Below are positions 37,015 through 49,549 of a DNA stretch of 64,000 nt, one piece after another. Within the stretch, counting starts at the first letter, position 1. Every line of letters begins with the position of its first letter. Both the position numbers and the translations under genes were made by a program. The notes beneath the pieces are model-generated. The model was given only the letters and a program-made list of their open reading frames with translations. It was not told the DNA's origin and did no database searches. This stretch comes from Batillaria attramentaria (Eukaryota; Mollusca; Gastropoda; Batillariidae): contig JACVVK020000061.1 of NCBI GenBank assembly GCA_018292915.2, forward strand, positions 1,181,001 to 1,245,000, written 5' to 3'.

Positions 37015-37778
37015 GTCTGTGTTAAAAGCCACGAAGCCAGTTTACGTCTGATGGCAACCTTCAGGTCTGCACCACGTGGTAACAGGAAAGTGAAACTTGT
37101 AAAGTGAAATTTACTACTTTTAACCCTTTCAATCCGTGCGTCGCAAAATTTGCAGAATCATACCTCTAGCCCCATTTCAAACTTGTTCAAAACTAAATCG
37201 TTCTACTGGTTGAAAATGGCTCTTTAGGTTACGAAGCAAAACCACAAAACAAAAGTTTTGCCGGCCCTTATCAAACTTCCTTTAACAAAAAAGGAGGGGG
37301 GGGGGGAGGACAATTGTGGCAAATAGCTGGTTTTATGAATAAATTTCATGCCAGGTGAAGGTGAAAAGAGTGAAAAATGAGCCTGGCATGTGGACTATCT
37401 GTATTCATACGCGGCTGACACGACAGGCTAGCAGACGCCAGAGGAGTGTGTGAGGGGGTAGAGGGTCGCTCCTAGCATTGCAAAGAAATTGGATTTTTAT
37501 TTTTCTGAAAATCAGTCCACACATGACTGTCTGGCTGGTCTGTGTTTGGAATTTTGGAGGTAAAAAATTTTGATGCATATGGAGGGTGTTGTGCACAGCA
37601 TTTTATTCAACAGGAAAATTTAGTGGTTTATTTTTTATAAAAGAATCTGTGTTGTGTAACCTGTTTAACTGCAGGGTACGTTTTGCTTTCTGTCTTACAG
37701 AATGTGGATTGGAGGGATGCTATCACTGAGTGACCCAAAAGTGTGTAGCAATGAAAGGGTTAAACAGTTTATTAATGG

Positions 37779-37781
<3 letters not shown>

Positions 37782-37856
<75 letters not shown>

Positions 37857-37894
37857 TACATCCATCTTTCGCGAATGAGGATAAATGTGGTGTG

Positions 37895-37954
<60 letters not shown>
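37782..37954. repeat. Two (GT)n microsatellites
   Basis: (GT)n at 37782-37852 and 37899-37954 are separated by a 46-bp unique spacer. Open frames here are dipeptide translations. Confidence 0.95.
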
Positions 37955-37957
<3 letters not shown>

Positions 37958-38164
37958 GGAGGGGTGGGGTGGGGTTAAGTAGTTCATGCAATTCAAGTGT
38001 CAGATGACAAACACAAGAAGAAGTATACGATGACAGCAAATTTGTGCCAAGAAAGATTTATAGAGCCAAACAGAAAATGTACACACGGTGCCATGTATAC
38101 GGCCCCCCGTGCCGGTCGTTGACCCAGCCAGATAAGTCGTATATCGTTCATAAAGGCAAATAAT

Positions 38165-38355
38165 GTTGGTTGGTTGATTTAAGGTGGAGCCCGGGGTTAG
38201 ATGGGGTTATTATCCTTTACCACTGCATGAGGGTTGATATCACAGGTAGGATGATGAAGCACATGTTCTGGGGTTCAGTTTCAGTTGGGATTCGAACTTA
38301 CGACCAAACGCTTCACCGGCTGTGTTCACAAGTGTGTGAACTCTGGTCAGTATCC
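38165..38355 (-). mobile_element. tRNA-like SINE, S1-related family
   Basis: Read on the minus strand, an A-box-like 'cacagccggtgaagcg' is followed by the B box AAGTTCGAATCCC (plus strand about 38288-38299). The body contains 'tgatatcaaccctcatgcag' and 'tggtaaaggataataacccc', and it ends 'aaatcaaccaaccaac'. The layout and 'gatatcaaccc...ggtaaaggataa' parallel the S1 body 'gatatcaccc...ggaaaaggacg'. No target-site duplication was recognised. Confidence 0.5.
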
Positions 38356-38359
38356 TCAT

Positions 38360-39110
38360 GACAACTGGCTGCCTATTTCGCAAATTAGCCAGCTGTTCAA
38401 AATCATTTTACAGTTTAGGCAAAGTCACTGCCTATTTCACGAACTAGACAATTTCACAATTCAGGCACGGTATAATTATACAAGATGTATGACGACCTAA
38501 ATTTGAACTGAGTGCAGGAGTATTACATGCCGAGAAATATTTTACGTTATGTCAAATAAGCAGGTTTTTACGATAGCTGTGCTTGTTCTTCCTTGGGCAG
38601 AAAAATGACTGAAATATGCAGAATGTGTACAAGTGAACACTGTTGTCAGGTATAATGATTATTTGTGACCGTACACCACGATATGAGTCGGAAGTCACGT
38701 TCTGGCTATTCTGAGATACTGGCATCAACACAATGTAGAAGAAATGCTCTTTCCAATGGTATAATTGTTTTTCCTTAACTGATGTTTTTGGCAAAGTTAC
38801 AGTAGTTCTTAAACAGGTACCCCCTCAGCTCACATTTCACCAGAAAACGAGAACAAACTTGAGAAAACGCTGTTTTAGAAGTTTTCCTTAGCAACCGGCT
38901 TTAGGCTAAATAAAGCATTTCTACACTTACTCTGACTTAGATGTTAAAGCTCATCACAGAAAATTAGTTAAACAGTCGAAATCAAATGAAATCCGTCTCA
39001 AACTCGACCAATCCAGCCTGACCTGCCTATTTTTGGCTGCTAAACAAAATGAGGTCAGGCGCAAAACGACTCATTTCGCAGTGCACGGTCACATTTTACG
39101 TGTCGTAGAG
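38360..39110. other. Unassigned DNA
   Basis: No gene, RNA or repeat was recognised in this stretch. Short direct repeats such as 'tgcctatttcgcaaattag' and 'tgcctatttcacgaactag' near 38370 and 38431 suggest a small local duplication. Confidence 0.4.
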
Positions 39111-40149
39111 ATGTACATGAAGTCCTTTCACTTATGAGTTACGTGGACACGCACATACTAAGAACTACATTTCGAGACAATTTTGGGGAATTTAGACAGC
39201 CCCTTTAACGACATGGACACGTTACACTAAGAATTGTTATATGAAGAGACGGATTTTCTGGGATTTATAAAATCCTTTTACATATATACACACAGAGAGG
39301 CAGATTGTTTTTGGACTTAGATGATCCTTTTGCCTAGGTGGACACGTCTGTACTATAGGATTCTTATGTCGAGGTAGAGAATTGTTTTACTAACATGGAT
39401 GCACAGACACTGACTATGAATTATATGCAGGGACATATTAATTGGGGGGGGGGAGGGGGAGGGGAGGAGGAGGGGGGGGGGGTACAGGGCCATTTTACTT
39501 ACTCAGACACGTATACACCAAAATTGTTGTTCAGAGATAGACTTTCGGGAACTTAGAGTGCCTTTGTTTACGTGTACACTTACACACTAAGAATTATACG
39601 CACAGACAATGTTGGGAAATATACGGATACCCTTTAACCACGTGGACACATTACACTAGAAATTGATGTATGAAGAGACAGAATTTTGGGGAGATTTATA
39701 AGAAAAAAATCCTTTTACATATGAATCATGTGGACAGGTGCTCACTAAGAATTATGTGCAGAGACAAATTTTGAGGCTGTAGTTGAGAGTTGGTCTACTC
39801 ACAAAGACACTAAGAATTACATTCAGACAGATTAATAGCGAGTTAGAGGTGCCTTTAACCTAGGCGGACACGTATACACCAAAGTCCTTTTTGCTTATGA
39901 GTTGCGTGGACAGGAGAACACTAAGAATTATATGCAGAGACAAATTTCTGGGGATTTTTGAGAACTGTTTAACTCACATGGATAGACAGCAGACACAGAA
40001 CTCTATGCAGAGACAGGTTAATGGGGAAGTTAGGCGGTCATCAACAGAAGTGGACAAATCTACACTATGAGTTACGGTTCGACGCAGATTTGTTGAGATT
40101 TAGGAGTTTTTTTCCACTCATGTGGATACCTACATTATATCCAGAGACA

Positions 40150-40220
<71 letters not shown>
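40150..40220. repeat. (TG)n microsatellite
   Basis: About 70 bp of TG inside a unit of the decayed array, directly after 'ccagagacattt'. A second short TG run with a poly-G end is at 40484-40527 at the equivalent place ('cagagacaaattt') in another unit. Confidence 0.95.
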
Positions 40221-40222
<2 letters not shown>

Positions 40223-40247
40223 AATTTAGACAGCCCGTGGACACCAG

Positions 40248-40457
40248 GCTTCTGATGCATGGAGAAAGGCTACTGTAGGACGTGAGACTAGCTTGACTAA
40301 TGTGAGACTAAAAGAAGAGTTCGAGATACAATAGCGCAGACTACGGCAAGTCTTAGTCTGGGACGAAATGCTAATCAGACAGTCCCGACGTAATAAGTCT
40401 GAGACTAGGACTAGGTCTCAGACTAGTTTAGTCCCTTTTCACTCATCACTGAGGTCC
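40248..40457. mobile_element. Fold-back MITE family M2, copy
   Basis: 'gcttctgatgcatggagaaa' at the left and 'ttttcactcatcactgaggtcc' at the right are inverted M2-like termini. The interior includes 'gacagtcccgacgtaataagtctgaga', shared with the copies at 34.3 and 49.4 kb. Confidence 0.6.
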
Positions 40458-41419
40458 CAGAAATTACATACAGAGACAAATTTGTGTGTGTGAGTGTGTG
40501 TGTGTGTGTGTGTGGGGGGGGGGGGGGTAGGGAGTTGTTTTACTCACATGAACACATGTACACTAAAATTAAGAATCATATACAAATACAGAGTTGCTAG
40601 GGTTCAGGGAGTCCCTGTAATTATGTGGGCGCGTATGCATGAAGACTTGTCAAGAAAACTACCCTCCCCAGGAACCTGCCATGAACTTGCATGCTTATGC
40701 CCACGCAGTGACAAATGTTCATGCTGGTCTCTGGTTCACGTGTATGCTTACATGGCTGAACTTGTACAAACCTGTCCCATTACTTATCCAAGTAACAACG
40801 ACACAAACTCCCACACCCGATGCACTAGGGCAACTTGCAGCAGGGTGTAACCGTGTACAGACTTTCTCCACATTTCCGTCATAATCCGGAGTTACAGTTT
40901 GTCAGTGTCTGTGTTAGCAGAATTAAGCCTACCTCCATTACGCACCCTCCCCCTCCCCCCCACCCTTCCCCCCCTCATCCATCTACATCATTTGACCCAC
41001 CCAATACCCCCACCTGTCCACCACCTCCGCTCGGTAAATCCCTCCCTCCCCGCCAACCGCAGGTGTGCACAAAGCGAAAATCACCATTAACTGTGATTTA
41101 AAAACAAAGGCCATTGCAGGCATCGTCGTTTGTGGAAAAAGGGCCTAAGCCCCATGGAATTAACAGGTGTTGTACGCCCTTTTCTCACACGACTGGACTT
41201 TTGGTCATCTCTCTTGCAAGCGGCCTTTGTTTCTAAATCAAAGGTGGTGGTGATTTTCACTCTATGTGCACCTGCTCGTCTGCTACGTGTCAGTAGGTAC
41301 GTAGCACTATTGCTGTCCATTGCAGTGTTACAAGACTGGCAACCCAAAGGACAGCTCCGTGGTACAACCGAGCTAAACGGTCTGAAGTTTGTAGTACTTC
41401 CTATGACACTAACGCGAAC

Positions 41420-41423
<4 letters not shown>

Positions 41424-41453
<30 letters not shown>
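41424..41453. repeat. (GA)n microsatellite
   Basis: Thirty bases of GA. The overlapping frames of 111 and 130 codons on the two strands both run through it and lack domains. Confidence 0.9.
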
Positions 41454-41454
<1 letters not shown>

Positions 41455-41944
41455 ATCTAGGTTGACCAGCTGACACCATTCACTCGTTATGAATCACTTC
41501 TAACCTAACGAACTGACCACTTACACCGCTATGTGACATTTCACTTTACAGATGCAATGGAGTCAACTGAATAAAAAAAAAAAAATTCCGAAAGGGAACT
41601 TATTTTGCCACCAAACACACACACACACACACAAACAACAAATACAAAACATCCAATATTCAATGTCACGAATAAAAGTGTGAAATAAAAACTATACTAA
41701 GAACAAGAAGAGGGAACAAAGAGTTCACGATCACAGTAATTATTGTATAAACTGATGATGCATGTACTAAGGTGCTACTGACATCATTTTCCCTTCAACA
41801 GACCGAAACTTGAAAATATACCAGCAAACTTGACGAGGACAGTCAGTGAACGAACACACAACTTGTGTATCCATTTTAGCGCACGTATAAGCGCAGCGTG
41901 CCCTAATAACGACAAGTTCTTTTGTTCTAGTCTGACCGACTGAG

Positions 41945-42510
41945 TCAGTGCAGTGCCGTAGTGCACCTGAAAATTCAAAACTCCAATCAGTCTCAGCTTG
42001 CGGAACGAATTTTTATTTCAATGCTATTCCGCGTTTCACGCAGAGCCCTCGAACTCGACAAGTCACGAACGTCGAGCTGTCTCGCACTTTCACACTCGTT
42101 AATTCAACGCAGTCGTGCGGTTTACAGCGCATACGTCATGCGAATTCACGGCTCCGCATGCAGTCCGTTTCGTCACACGGCCCGGTTCGCATTTTTGCAT
42201 TCTCCCCCCTCTCGTCTGCGGCGCCATGTTTGCGCGGGGAAGGGGCGGAGCCTAGCGCTACATTCATATTCATGAGGTTCTCGCGTGGGGTGCTCAGCCG
42301 GTCAGAAAAGCGAAAGCCATCTGAGGAGACTGCGCGAGACAGCAGGTTTAGCAACAGACAGTGCGTAAGCTCATCAAATATTTAGCAGCTGCGCGCGCGG
42401 ACCCTTGTCAATTTCAGCCTTCGATTTTTTTTCCCAGTCAACGCGGAGAATCAGTGTACGACCGGTGAACTGCGGCGGATGTGAGAATGACCGAATTTTG
42501 TCGCGCCGAG
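41945..42510. promoter_or_regulatory. CpG-rich block, candidate promoter/5' region
   Basis: CpG density is visibly higher than around it: 'cgaactcgacaagtcacgaacgtcgag', 'ggcgccatgtttgcgcgggg', 'gcgcgcgcgg'. It contains a GC-box-like GGGGCGGAGC at about 42242-42251, then 'attcatattcatgagg'. A 145-codon plus frame (41948-42385) and a 104-codon overlapping frame are open here, but stop codons are expected to be rarer in CpG-rich DNA and neither frame has a recognisable domain. It is a plausible host promoter with no visible gene. Confidence 0.3.
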
Positions 42511-42709
42511 GGCATGAGATGTAGGTGAGAATCTAGGATCAGTGAAAAAATACATCAGGCACACAGGTTTTCTGACCCGCAACAGCTGGTTAATTAGAGA
42601 AACAGATGTAAGCAGATGTGCGCTTTAACCGAGCCAATCACAAAGTAGGAAGGGATAAACCCTTTTTGAAAGGGCGTCCGCACATCAGTAGAGGGATTTC
42701 GGAGGGGTG

Positions 42710-42830
<121 letters not shown>

Positions 42831-43051
42831 GAGAGACATAAAAAATGTTAGAATTAAAAATGTATTCTTCAAAATTTTGCAGTGAATCCCGCATATGTCG
42901 TCTAAGTGGATATATCAGTAGTGAGGCAAAGAAATATCACTAAACGAATTCACCAAAATTAAAAAAAACAAACCCAAAAAACGTTATACGGGTATGCAGT
43001 CTGAAACTACATCACATCTCTGTCACTGTCTTCTTCCTTACTTCTTTCTCT

Positions 43052-43249
43052 CCTGTAGGGGGGGAGCCGGGGATGGCCGAATGGTAGAGCGTTGGACCTC
43101 TAACGCTCGGGTCGTGAGTTCGTATCCCGGCTGGGGCCAAATATTTGTCCTGGCTTTTTCATCGTTGCCCCGTCTTTGATATCACCCGTCTGTGGTGGAA
43201 AAGGACGTTAAACCCCTAAACACCCACCCAACCACTCCTCCCCTGTAGG
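43052..43249 (+). mobile_element. tRNA-derived SINE, family S1, copy C
   Basis: The body is 43060-43241: 'gggatggccgaatggtagagc' (A box), 'gttggacctctaacgctcgg', B box 'gagttcgtatccc', then 'ttgatatcacccgtctgtgg' and the tail 'acgttaaacccctaaacacc'. CCTGTAGG flanks it at 43052-43059 and 43242-43249, within longer similar flanks. Confidence 0.8.
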
Positions 43250-43536
43250 TAAGTTTTCGCTCTAAAAGAGCAGTCTGAATTTAAAATCACACTCAACTCT
43301 CGAAAAAGACGGTAACTTCATTTAAATATTTTTATAAACCATCATTTTCAGGCTTTTCGTATGGTAAAGCAGACTCGTTCACTTTACAATACACGGTAAG
43401 TGTTTTGAGACGGCCGATGGAACACGGAAGCAAGCAAAGACACAATTACAATTACTAACAATTCTTCCATTCATGTGTGAACTTTTTTCTATTTTTTTAA
43501 AAGGAAAGTCGGAGGAAAGGCTCAATTCACCAAACG

Positions 43537-43637
<101 letters not shown>

Positions 43638-43859
43638 CATACGACTGGTGATATAAGCAGCCTGCCAATATTTGTAGAAGCCAAATCTCAAATAGAAACT
43701 ATATGATATTTATGTTTAATTCTCTCTCTCTCTCTCTCTCTCTCTTCTCATTCTGTTCTTCATTTCCTTTAGATAGTTAATACCTTTTTTTTTGGTCTTT
43801 TTTTGTCTCCCCCCCCCCCTTTTTCCCCCCTTGTTTTGATGTTGTCTTTTTAACACCCT

Positions 43860-44100
43860 TTAACGTACAATAGCAGGACAGCATGTAAGACAGGCAGGAA
43901 CGCCTAAATGCTCTATCCTGAATAAAAAACGTTTCGTCAACATCATCATCATCATTATCATCATCATCTCTCTCTCTCTTCTTCTTCTTTTCCTACCGCA
44001 TTCAATTTCTGGACGGAGGCGCCGGTCTGTCCTACAAATGGCATGGCCAATCATCATCATCATCATCATCGTCATCATCATCATCATCATCCTATTGAGT
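43860..44100 (+). mobile_element. Retroelement 3'-end-like sequence with (ATC)n tail
   Basis: 'aggcaggaacgcctaaatgc', 'tctatcctgaataaaaaacg' and 'tttcgtcaa' run into (ATC)n (43941-43967), a (TC)/(CTT) stretch, about 60 unique bases and a second (ATC)n (44052-44090). A polyadenylation-like AATAAA lies just before the microsatellite, as in other retroelement tails in this window. No coding part is left. Confidence 0.4.
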
Positions 44101-44436
44101 TGAAATATGATCTGCATTTCATAGTCACGCACTACCTCACCCTCGCACTCAGTGACAATAAAATCAAAGACCATTATATAGGTTACAGTTCACGATCATG
44201 ACTAGTAGTGCAGGGATGTATACTCTATCGCACTTATGTTTCGAGTGCCTTTTTTTCCCTCCCTGTGACATCAAGCCTTCAGCATTCTATGAATACAGGT
44301 CTCATTAGGTAGTTGTGAGGACATTATTGTGGGCTGAAAACGGGTGAACTGCATCGCACTCAAAATAAAACTTTACATCAGTTGTTTACATGTACATGTT
44401 TATTTCAGTTCAAGTGCACATTCAGCAAAACAATGT

Positions 44437-44437
<1 letters not shown>

Positions 44438-44503
<66 letters not shown>
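44438..44503. repeat. (GT)n microsatellite
   Basis: About 65 bp of uninterrupted GT. Confidence 0.95.
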
Positions 44504-44506
<3 letters not shown>

Positions 44507-45205
44507 GTTTACTAGAAGCATTCAACCATGACGCTTAGTAACGCTTGGCCTGCCCGGCAGAAAGCCAGGCTAACCGAATCGCTTCCAGTATTCCACGAGT
44601 TGTTTCCCCTGCACTGCACAGCGCCGCACACTAACCGCCATTCATACTGCGTTCCTTGGTTAGCTTTGCTTGTGGAACATTTCCTGGTGTTTGCTTTAGA
44701 ATCTGACCCAACCGCAGCAGGCGGCAGGAAGGTAGCAGGTTCTCTGGTCTATTTTCTGGTCTGTTTGACCAGCTGAAATTCGAACCAGCCGCAAAAACAC
44801 TGGGTTGTAGACGCCAATAGACCGTATATCACTTGCTTGCTTGCTGGGTTGATTTGGGGCGTCATGTTGTTTTGTTTTTGCCCCCACTCCATAAGGATGA
44901 CCTTAAAAATGAGGCGACGATGAAAAAGGACTTTGTTGTTGTTGTTTTGTTTGTTTTTCCCTTGCTCCAAACATGGAGTGGAATTCTAGACCCAGGAGTT
45001 GTCAGTCCAACACCTCAACAGTACTGAGATGGGATATCTTAGCGCTATTATTTTGCTCGTTTCAAATCCGGTCAAGTTTGCTGCCGGAAAGTGTCAAGTG
45101 AACTTCGGCCATCTTGGCGGCGCATTTGTGAAATATTGTGAAATAACTTTGACGTTATCACAAGCTTTTTTTTTTGGTTTCAATTAAATGTACAGATGAT
45201 AAGGA

Positions 45206-45206
<1 letters not shown>
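44504..45206. other. Unassigned DNA
   Basis: No gene or element recognised. 'ggccatcttggcggcg' near 45106-45121 is a YY1-like site. 'gaaattcgaacc' near 44775 resembles an inverted pol III B box, but nothing else of a tRNA-like head is visible. Confidence 0.4.

Positions 45207-45293
<87 letters not shown>
45207..45293. repeat. (TG)n microsatellite
   Basis: About 86 bp of uninterrupted TG. Confidence 0.95.
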
Positions 45294-45494
45294 ATACTTG
45301 CTGAATAGCAAACATATAATCATTACGTTATATTTCATCGGTTGGAGTACGCATAGGTAAAAAAAAAAAGAAAAAAAAAGAAAAGAAAGAGTGCATCTTG
45401 CGTAAATCTAGAATACAGACTTCATATCTAGGGAGGTATGACAACTCTCCATGCACATACGGAAACAGTTACGCCACTATCGCTCACAACTAAC

Positions 45495-45730
45495 TTGTTT
45501 CAGCCATAGCGCAGTTACGCTTCTTGCTGATCAGGTTTTAATCAGAGGGTTCGATCCCATTTCTGTGGGTAGGCCTACTTGTGACAGAATCTGTCTGAAT
45601 TCTTTGCTGTTCTGTGTTCTGACTTGTCGGGTATGCCGCCTTGATTCGTTGCGACTGGCAGTCAGATTCGGGAGTGAGTGAGTGACTGAGTTTTTGAGGC
45701 TTAACGCCGCGCAAGCCACAAAGAGTCAAA
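45495..45730 (+). mobile_element. tRNA-like SINE, third family, with 'gagtgagtgagt' region
   Basis: An A-box-like 'catagcgcagttacgc' (about 45505-45520) and a B box GGGTTCGATCCC (45547-45558) lie at tRNA-like spacing. The 3' part has 'gagtgagtgagtgactgagt' followed by 'ttgaggcttaacgccgcgca'. A GAGT repeat next to 'aacgccgc' is a common ending of SINEs in gastropod DNA (family knowledge), which supports the taxonomic guess. Confidence 0.55.
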
Positions 45731-46465
45731 TTGGGGAGTTTATAATACGCCGAACTACTGCGCACCTGTAAGTGCTTGTCGACACTTGTCGTCAAAAACA
45801 TAAAACAAAACAAATTGTAACACTACTCTGTGGTTAGGGCACGGTAAACTGAACTGCAAAATTTTGAGCTGTCTGTCAAACGCAAGTATGTACCAGTATA
45901 CTTGTGAACGAAATGCTTGAATCACAGTGATAACAGACACCAGTCAAATGCTGTACAACTCTGGTACAACTGTGAAGCTGAACAGAAACCTGAATTCCCG
46001 TCTTGAATTTAAACAAACTCAACAAGCGCATGAAACGTATTCAGGTAACGAAGGCAATGATTTTTCAAATTTCTTAACAATTAAAGACTATTGAAATGTT
46101 TTAAAAGAGAAGAAACAGAAACCAACTGAAAACACACCAGAAACTACAGATTTTAGACAAAAATCGCTGGGACTTCCTTACTGAAATTTCACCCCGCCAA
46201 AACTCCAACCTTAAAGATAGCCCCTTTTCCTTCTTCTCCAAACTGTTTTTCTCAGACGGCCGGTTTCATAGCAGTGACGTCAAGGCCATGTTTCCTGGTT
46301 TGAATTTTGTAACTGATGTTGAATACGCGTGTAGCCGCCTCGAATATTATGTGAAGACGGTTCGACAATCTTGAAATTACTATGCGACGGCTGTAATTAC
46401 GATCGGGCATGTCTGTTTCACCAGCTATTTTTAGCCAGTCCTCGTCACGCATGCGTCTGCGGCAC
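45731..46465. other. Unassigned DNA
   Basis: No gene, RNA or repeat recognised. A TGACGTCA site lies near 46274. Confidence 0.4.

Positions 46466-46467
<2 letters not shown>

Positions 46468-46520
<53 letters not shown>
46468..46520. repeat. (GA)n microsatellite
   Basis: About 53 bp of GA; another 32-bp GA run after a poly-G tract is at 46660-46691. Confidence 0.95.
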
Positions 46521-46523
<3 letters not shown>

Positions 46524-46652
46524 AGACCTCAGGCTTCAGACTATTATTGTTATTTTCACTAAATCCACATTTCCTACCGCTGAATTTAATATTATTGCGT
46601 GGAAATTATCCCAAACTTTGCACGTGTGAGGGAGAGAACGGGGGGGGGGGGC

Positions 46653-46694
<42 letters not shown>

Positions 46695-47184
46695 ACCTAA
46701 TGAGACAATGATAAATATTGTGTGGAGTATTTATTTATTTAAAAATCTATAAACCCAAAGTTAACCGAGTGAGACAGACGCAGAAATTACAGATTATCAA
46801 TAATAATTATCACAAGTAATGATTTTCTTGGCAATGTTACTCTCTTTCTTTGCTCATCAACAAAGCCCAATTTCCTTTAAAAAATAATATTTTAAAAAAA
46901 TCAGTGACATGAGGGATTTTATTTTTAGACTTCTTCCCAATTTTCGCCGCACTAATTTGGACTCTTCTCGGCCATAGATTACAGTGGCGCATACAGGTCG
47001 ATTTTAAAATTAAACTAAGCACGAATTGCTGTGTTTTATATTTCCTCGAAAACCCTGGAGTATCCAAAAATACACGCAGCACGCAAGAAGGGCTACCCCT
47101 TTTAGAAATGTTAACACCCCCTTTTTCTTACGCACTGACGTCATTCATTTAACGGTAACACACACTGAAATTTGAACAGAAGGA

Positions 47185-48065
47185 AGTGTGCATTTTTCCT
47201 ACGCTTCGCTGGAGGTGAAAAACCCAAAAAGTGTGTCCACCAATCGTATATTTAGCTAGTATTTGTTCAATGTTTCAATATTTCGCATTTTTCTTATCTT
47301 TCACCAGAGGGGAAAAAACCAAGGAAAAAAACAGAAGTATATACAACAATCGTATATTTAGCTCATATTTGTTCAATGTTTCAATGTTTCGCATTTTTCT
47401 TACGTTTCACCAGAGAAGACTGAGAACAAACAAACAAACAAACAAACAAACAAACAAACAAACAAACAAACAAACAAAAGTGTAGGCAACAATCGTATAT
47501 TTAGCTCATATTTGTTCAGTGTTTCGCATTTTTGTTACCTTTCACCAGAGGTGAAAAAAAAAAAACCCAGAAGTATACGCAGCAAATCGTATATTTAGCT
47601 TATATTTGTTCAATATGTATATGTATTTATATGGTATGTTTGTGTATATCAATTGTGTTTTATTATCAAGAGGAGCAAAGCAAATTCTTCTTAATTGTAA
47701 CTAAGAAGCAATAAATCTATCTTATCTTATCTTATCTTAATGTTGCAATGTTTCGCATTTGTCTTACGTTTCGACGGTCAGAGGGGAGTCGGAGAGAGAG
47801 AGAAAAAAAAAGAAGAAACAACAGCAACAGAAGTGTATGCGACAATTGTATGTTTAGCTCATATTAGTCCAGTGTTTCCCATTTTTCTTACGTTTCACCA
47901 GAGGTGAAAAACCAAACTAAAATCGTACATATTCAGCAGAAGTGAAAAAACCAAAACAGAACTGTAGGCAACAATCGTATATTTAGTTCAGATTTCTTCA
48001 GTGCTTCCCATTTTTCTTACGTTTCACCAGAGGTGAAAAACCAAAATCGTACATATTTAGCACAT
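47185..48065 (+). repeat. Imperfect tandem array, unit about 105-145 bp, containing a retroelement tail
   Basis: 'caatcgtatatttagctcatatttgttcaatgttt', 'cgcatttttcttacgtttca' and 'ccagaggtgaaaaaacc' recur near 47190, 47290, 47395, 47530, 47890, 47945 and 48030. An (AAAC)n run (47425-47478) and a sequence ending in (CTTAT)n (47585-47738) sit between units. Confidence 0.8.
47590..47738 (+). mobile_element. Retroelement 3' end with (CTTAT)n tail
   Basis: 'gaggagcaaagcaaattctt', 'cttaattgtaactaagaagc' and 'aataaatctatcttatctta' form a 3' end with a pentanucleotide tail. 'aataaatct(atctt)n' endings are frequent in invertebrate LINE and SINE families (family knowledge). No coding sequence remains. 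Confidence 0.5.
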
Positions 48066-48069
48066 TTTT

Positions 48070-49320
48070 TTTCCCCAAGTGTTTCATGCTGGCGTTTTCC
48101 CGTCTCTCTGTCACATTGCTTTAACATACGTTAGTGTTTGTGTGACCGTCAAGCGTTCAACTCCCCTTGAAATCGTTCAGTTGAAATATACACTTCAGGA
48201 CTCAGCCCGAATAATTCAAACTGAGGTGGGCTGCGCACCAGGCAGCACTTGATTAGCTGAGCCCTAAAGTGTATACGAACGGCGGAGTTTGCCAGTGCCA
48301 CTGCGGCTACATAGAAATGAAATATTTCTCCTTGTGGTGACTTGTCGGCGTTTGCCACACCCCTACGCTACAGAATCCGTCACAAATTACCGTTGAAATG
48401 ATGTTGTTTTTTTGGGAAGCCACACGGACGAAAATAGTTTGGGTAGCGTACCTGAACTGGTGCAGTTCACAGAGTCCCACTGTCATACACAAATATTTCC
48501 ATTCATCTTATGTCCTTACTTCCTGTTTTCAAGTTCACGACTGGCGTACAACACGGTGGCAGTGGAGATGTGTTTGTGTGTTTTACAAACTGTGGAAGTT
48601 TGTAGGGGTTTTGGGAAATGGCGACGACCGCAGAACCGGCCCCTGTGGGGCTCCTGCGCGAAAGCTCGTACTTGAATTCGCAATCCATCACTGTTAATCC
48701 CCCCCCCCCCCCCCCCAAGTAACATAGAAAATGCAAGTACTTATTCCATTTGTCAAATACTAATTTTTGTCTAAGTCTAATTTCAATTTATTCCCTTAGA
48801 TACTAAGTAAGTATGTCACAAATTCCACAGGTGACAAAATTATCACGGGAAATTATCAACAGGAAACTGCCCCGAGGGTGTAAATGTACATAGTTCAAAT
48901 TCACAATAGAAAACCTAAAAAATCCGCCAGGAAACACTTAGTACTACAAGTAACTGTTCTTACCGTACACTGTTTCTATAGTAACGCATACCATTGTCAT
49001 TTTTTTTAGTTACTGACGGCGACCATGATGACTGATGAGAACATATATTCCTGTGTACCCATACTTAAAAAATGAGAAATAATTTTTTTTTAAACTAGAA
49101 AATAATCAACAAATTTGAGTAAGGACCGCCGGTGTTGCCAACTTTGCCCAGACATGTGCATCTAACTATTGTTCATTGATACAAACATTTCTTGGTGGGG
49201 GAAAAAATGCACGGTTCTGTTCAAACGAGTTCACACAAACACTAGCGAAACACATATTAACAAAAGCATAATGTACTGAATTAACCAGAAGGTGTGTCCA
49301 GTTCATCGAGTCTAACTGGA
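48070..49320. other. Unassigned DNA
   Basis: No gene or element recognised. A C run is at 48699-48717. The region 48400-48700 has a 99-codon frame without any domain. Confidence 0.4.
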
Positions 49321-49326
49321 AAACCT

Positions 49327-49549
49327 GGGGTCTCATGCATGGAGAGAAAATAGGGCGGACGGGCGTAGGTCCGAAGCTAGCTTTACTAAGCTGAGACCAC
49401 AAGATTATTACGTGATGCGTGAATGGAGACTAAGGCGAGTGTACGGCTGTGTTAGGGACTAAACACGCTGATGACAGTCCCGACGCAACAAGTCTGAGAC
49501 CAGAGCTTAGTCTCAGACTAGGCTTGTCTCTCTTTATGCATCGGACTCC
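49327..49549. mobile_element. Fold-back MITE family M2, best-preserved copy
   Basis: The left end GGGGTCTCATGCATGGAGAG and the reverse complement of the right end, GGAGTCCGATGCATAAAGAG, are clear inverted repeats. The inversion extends inward (gctagctttactaagctgagac against agcctagtctgagactaag). The length is 223 bp with no coding capacity. No target-site duplication could be fixed. Confidence 0.7.

Larger units (their letters stand above)
39115..40620 (+). repeat. Decayed tandem array, unit about 95-120 bp, with M2 insertion and (TG)n
   Basis: The phrase 'acatggacacg-tacactaagaattatatgcagagacaaattttgggga-tttagagagtcctttta' recurs with many changes, for example near 39145, 39218, 39350, 39500, 39580, 39650, 39730, 39865, 39920, 39990, 40120 and 40550. 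A poly-G tract (39445-39482), a (TG)n run (40150-40220) and an M2 element (40248-40457) interrupt it. Confidence 0.75.

Noticed and set aside
41130..41479. Overlapping frames of 111 (plus) and 130 (minus) codons
   Set aside because: Both run into the (GA)n tract, neither has a domain, and opposite-strand overlap argues against a gene.
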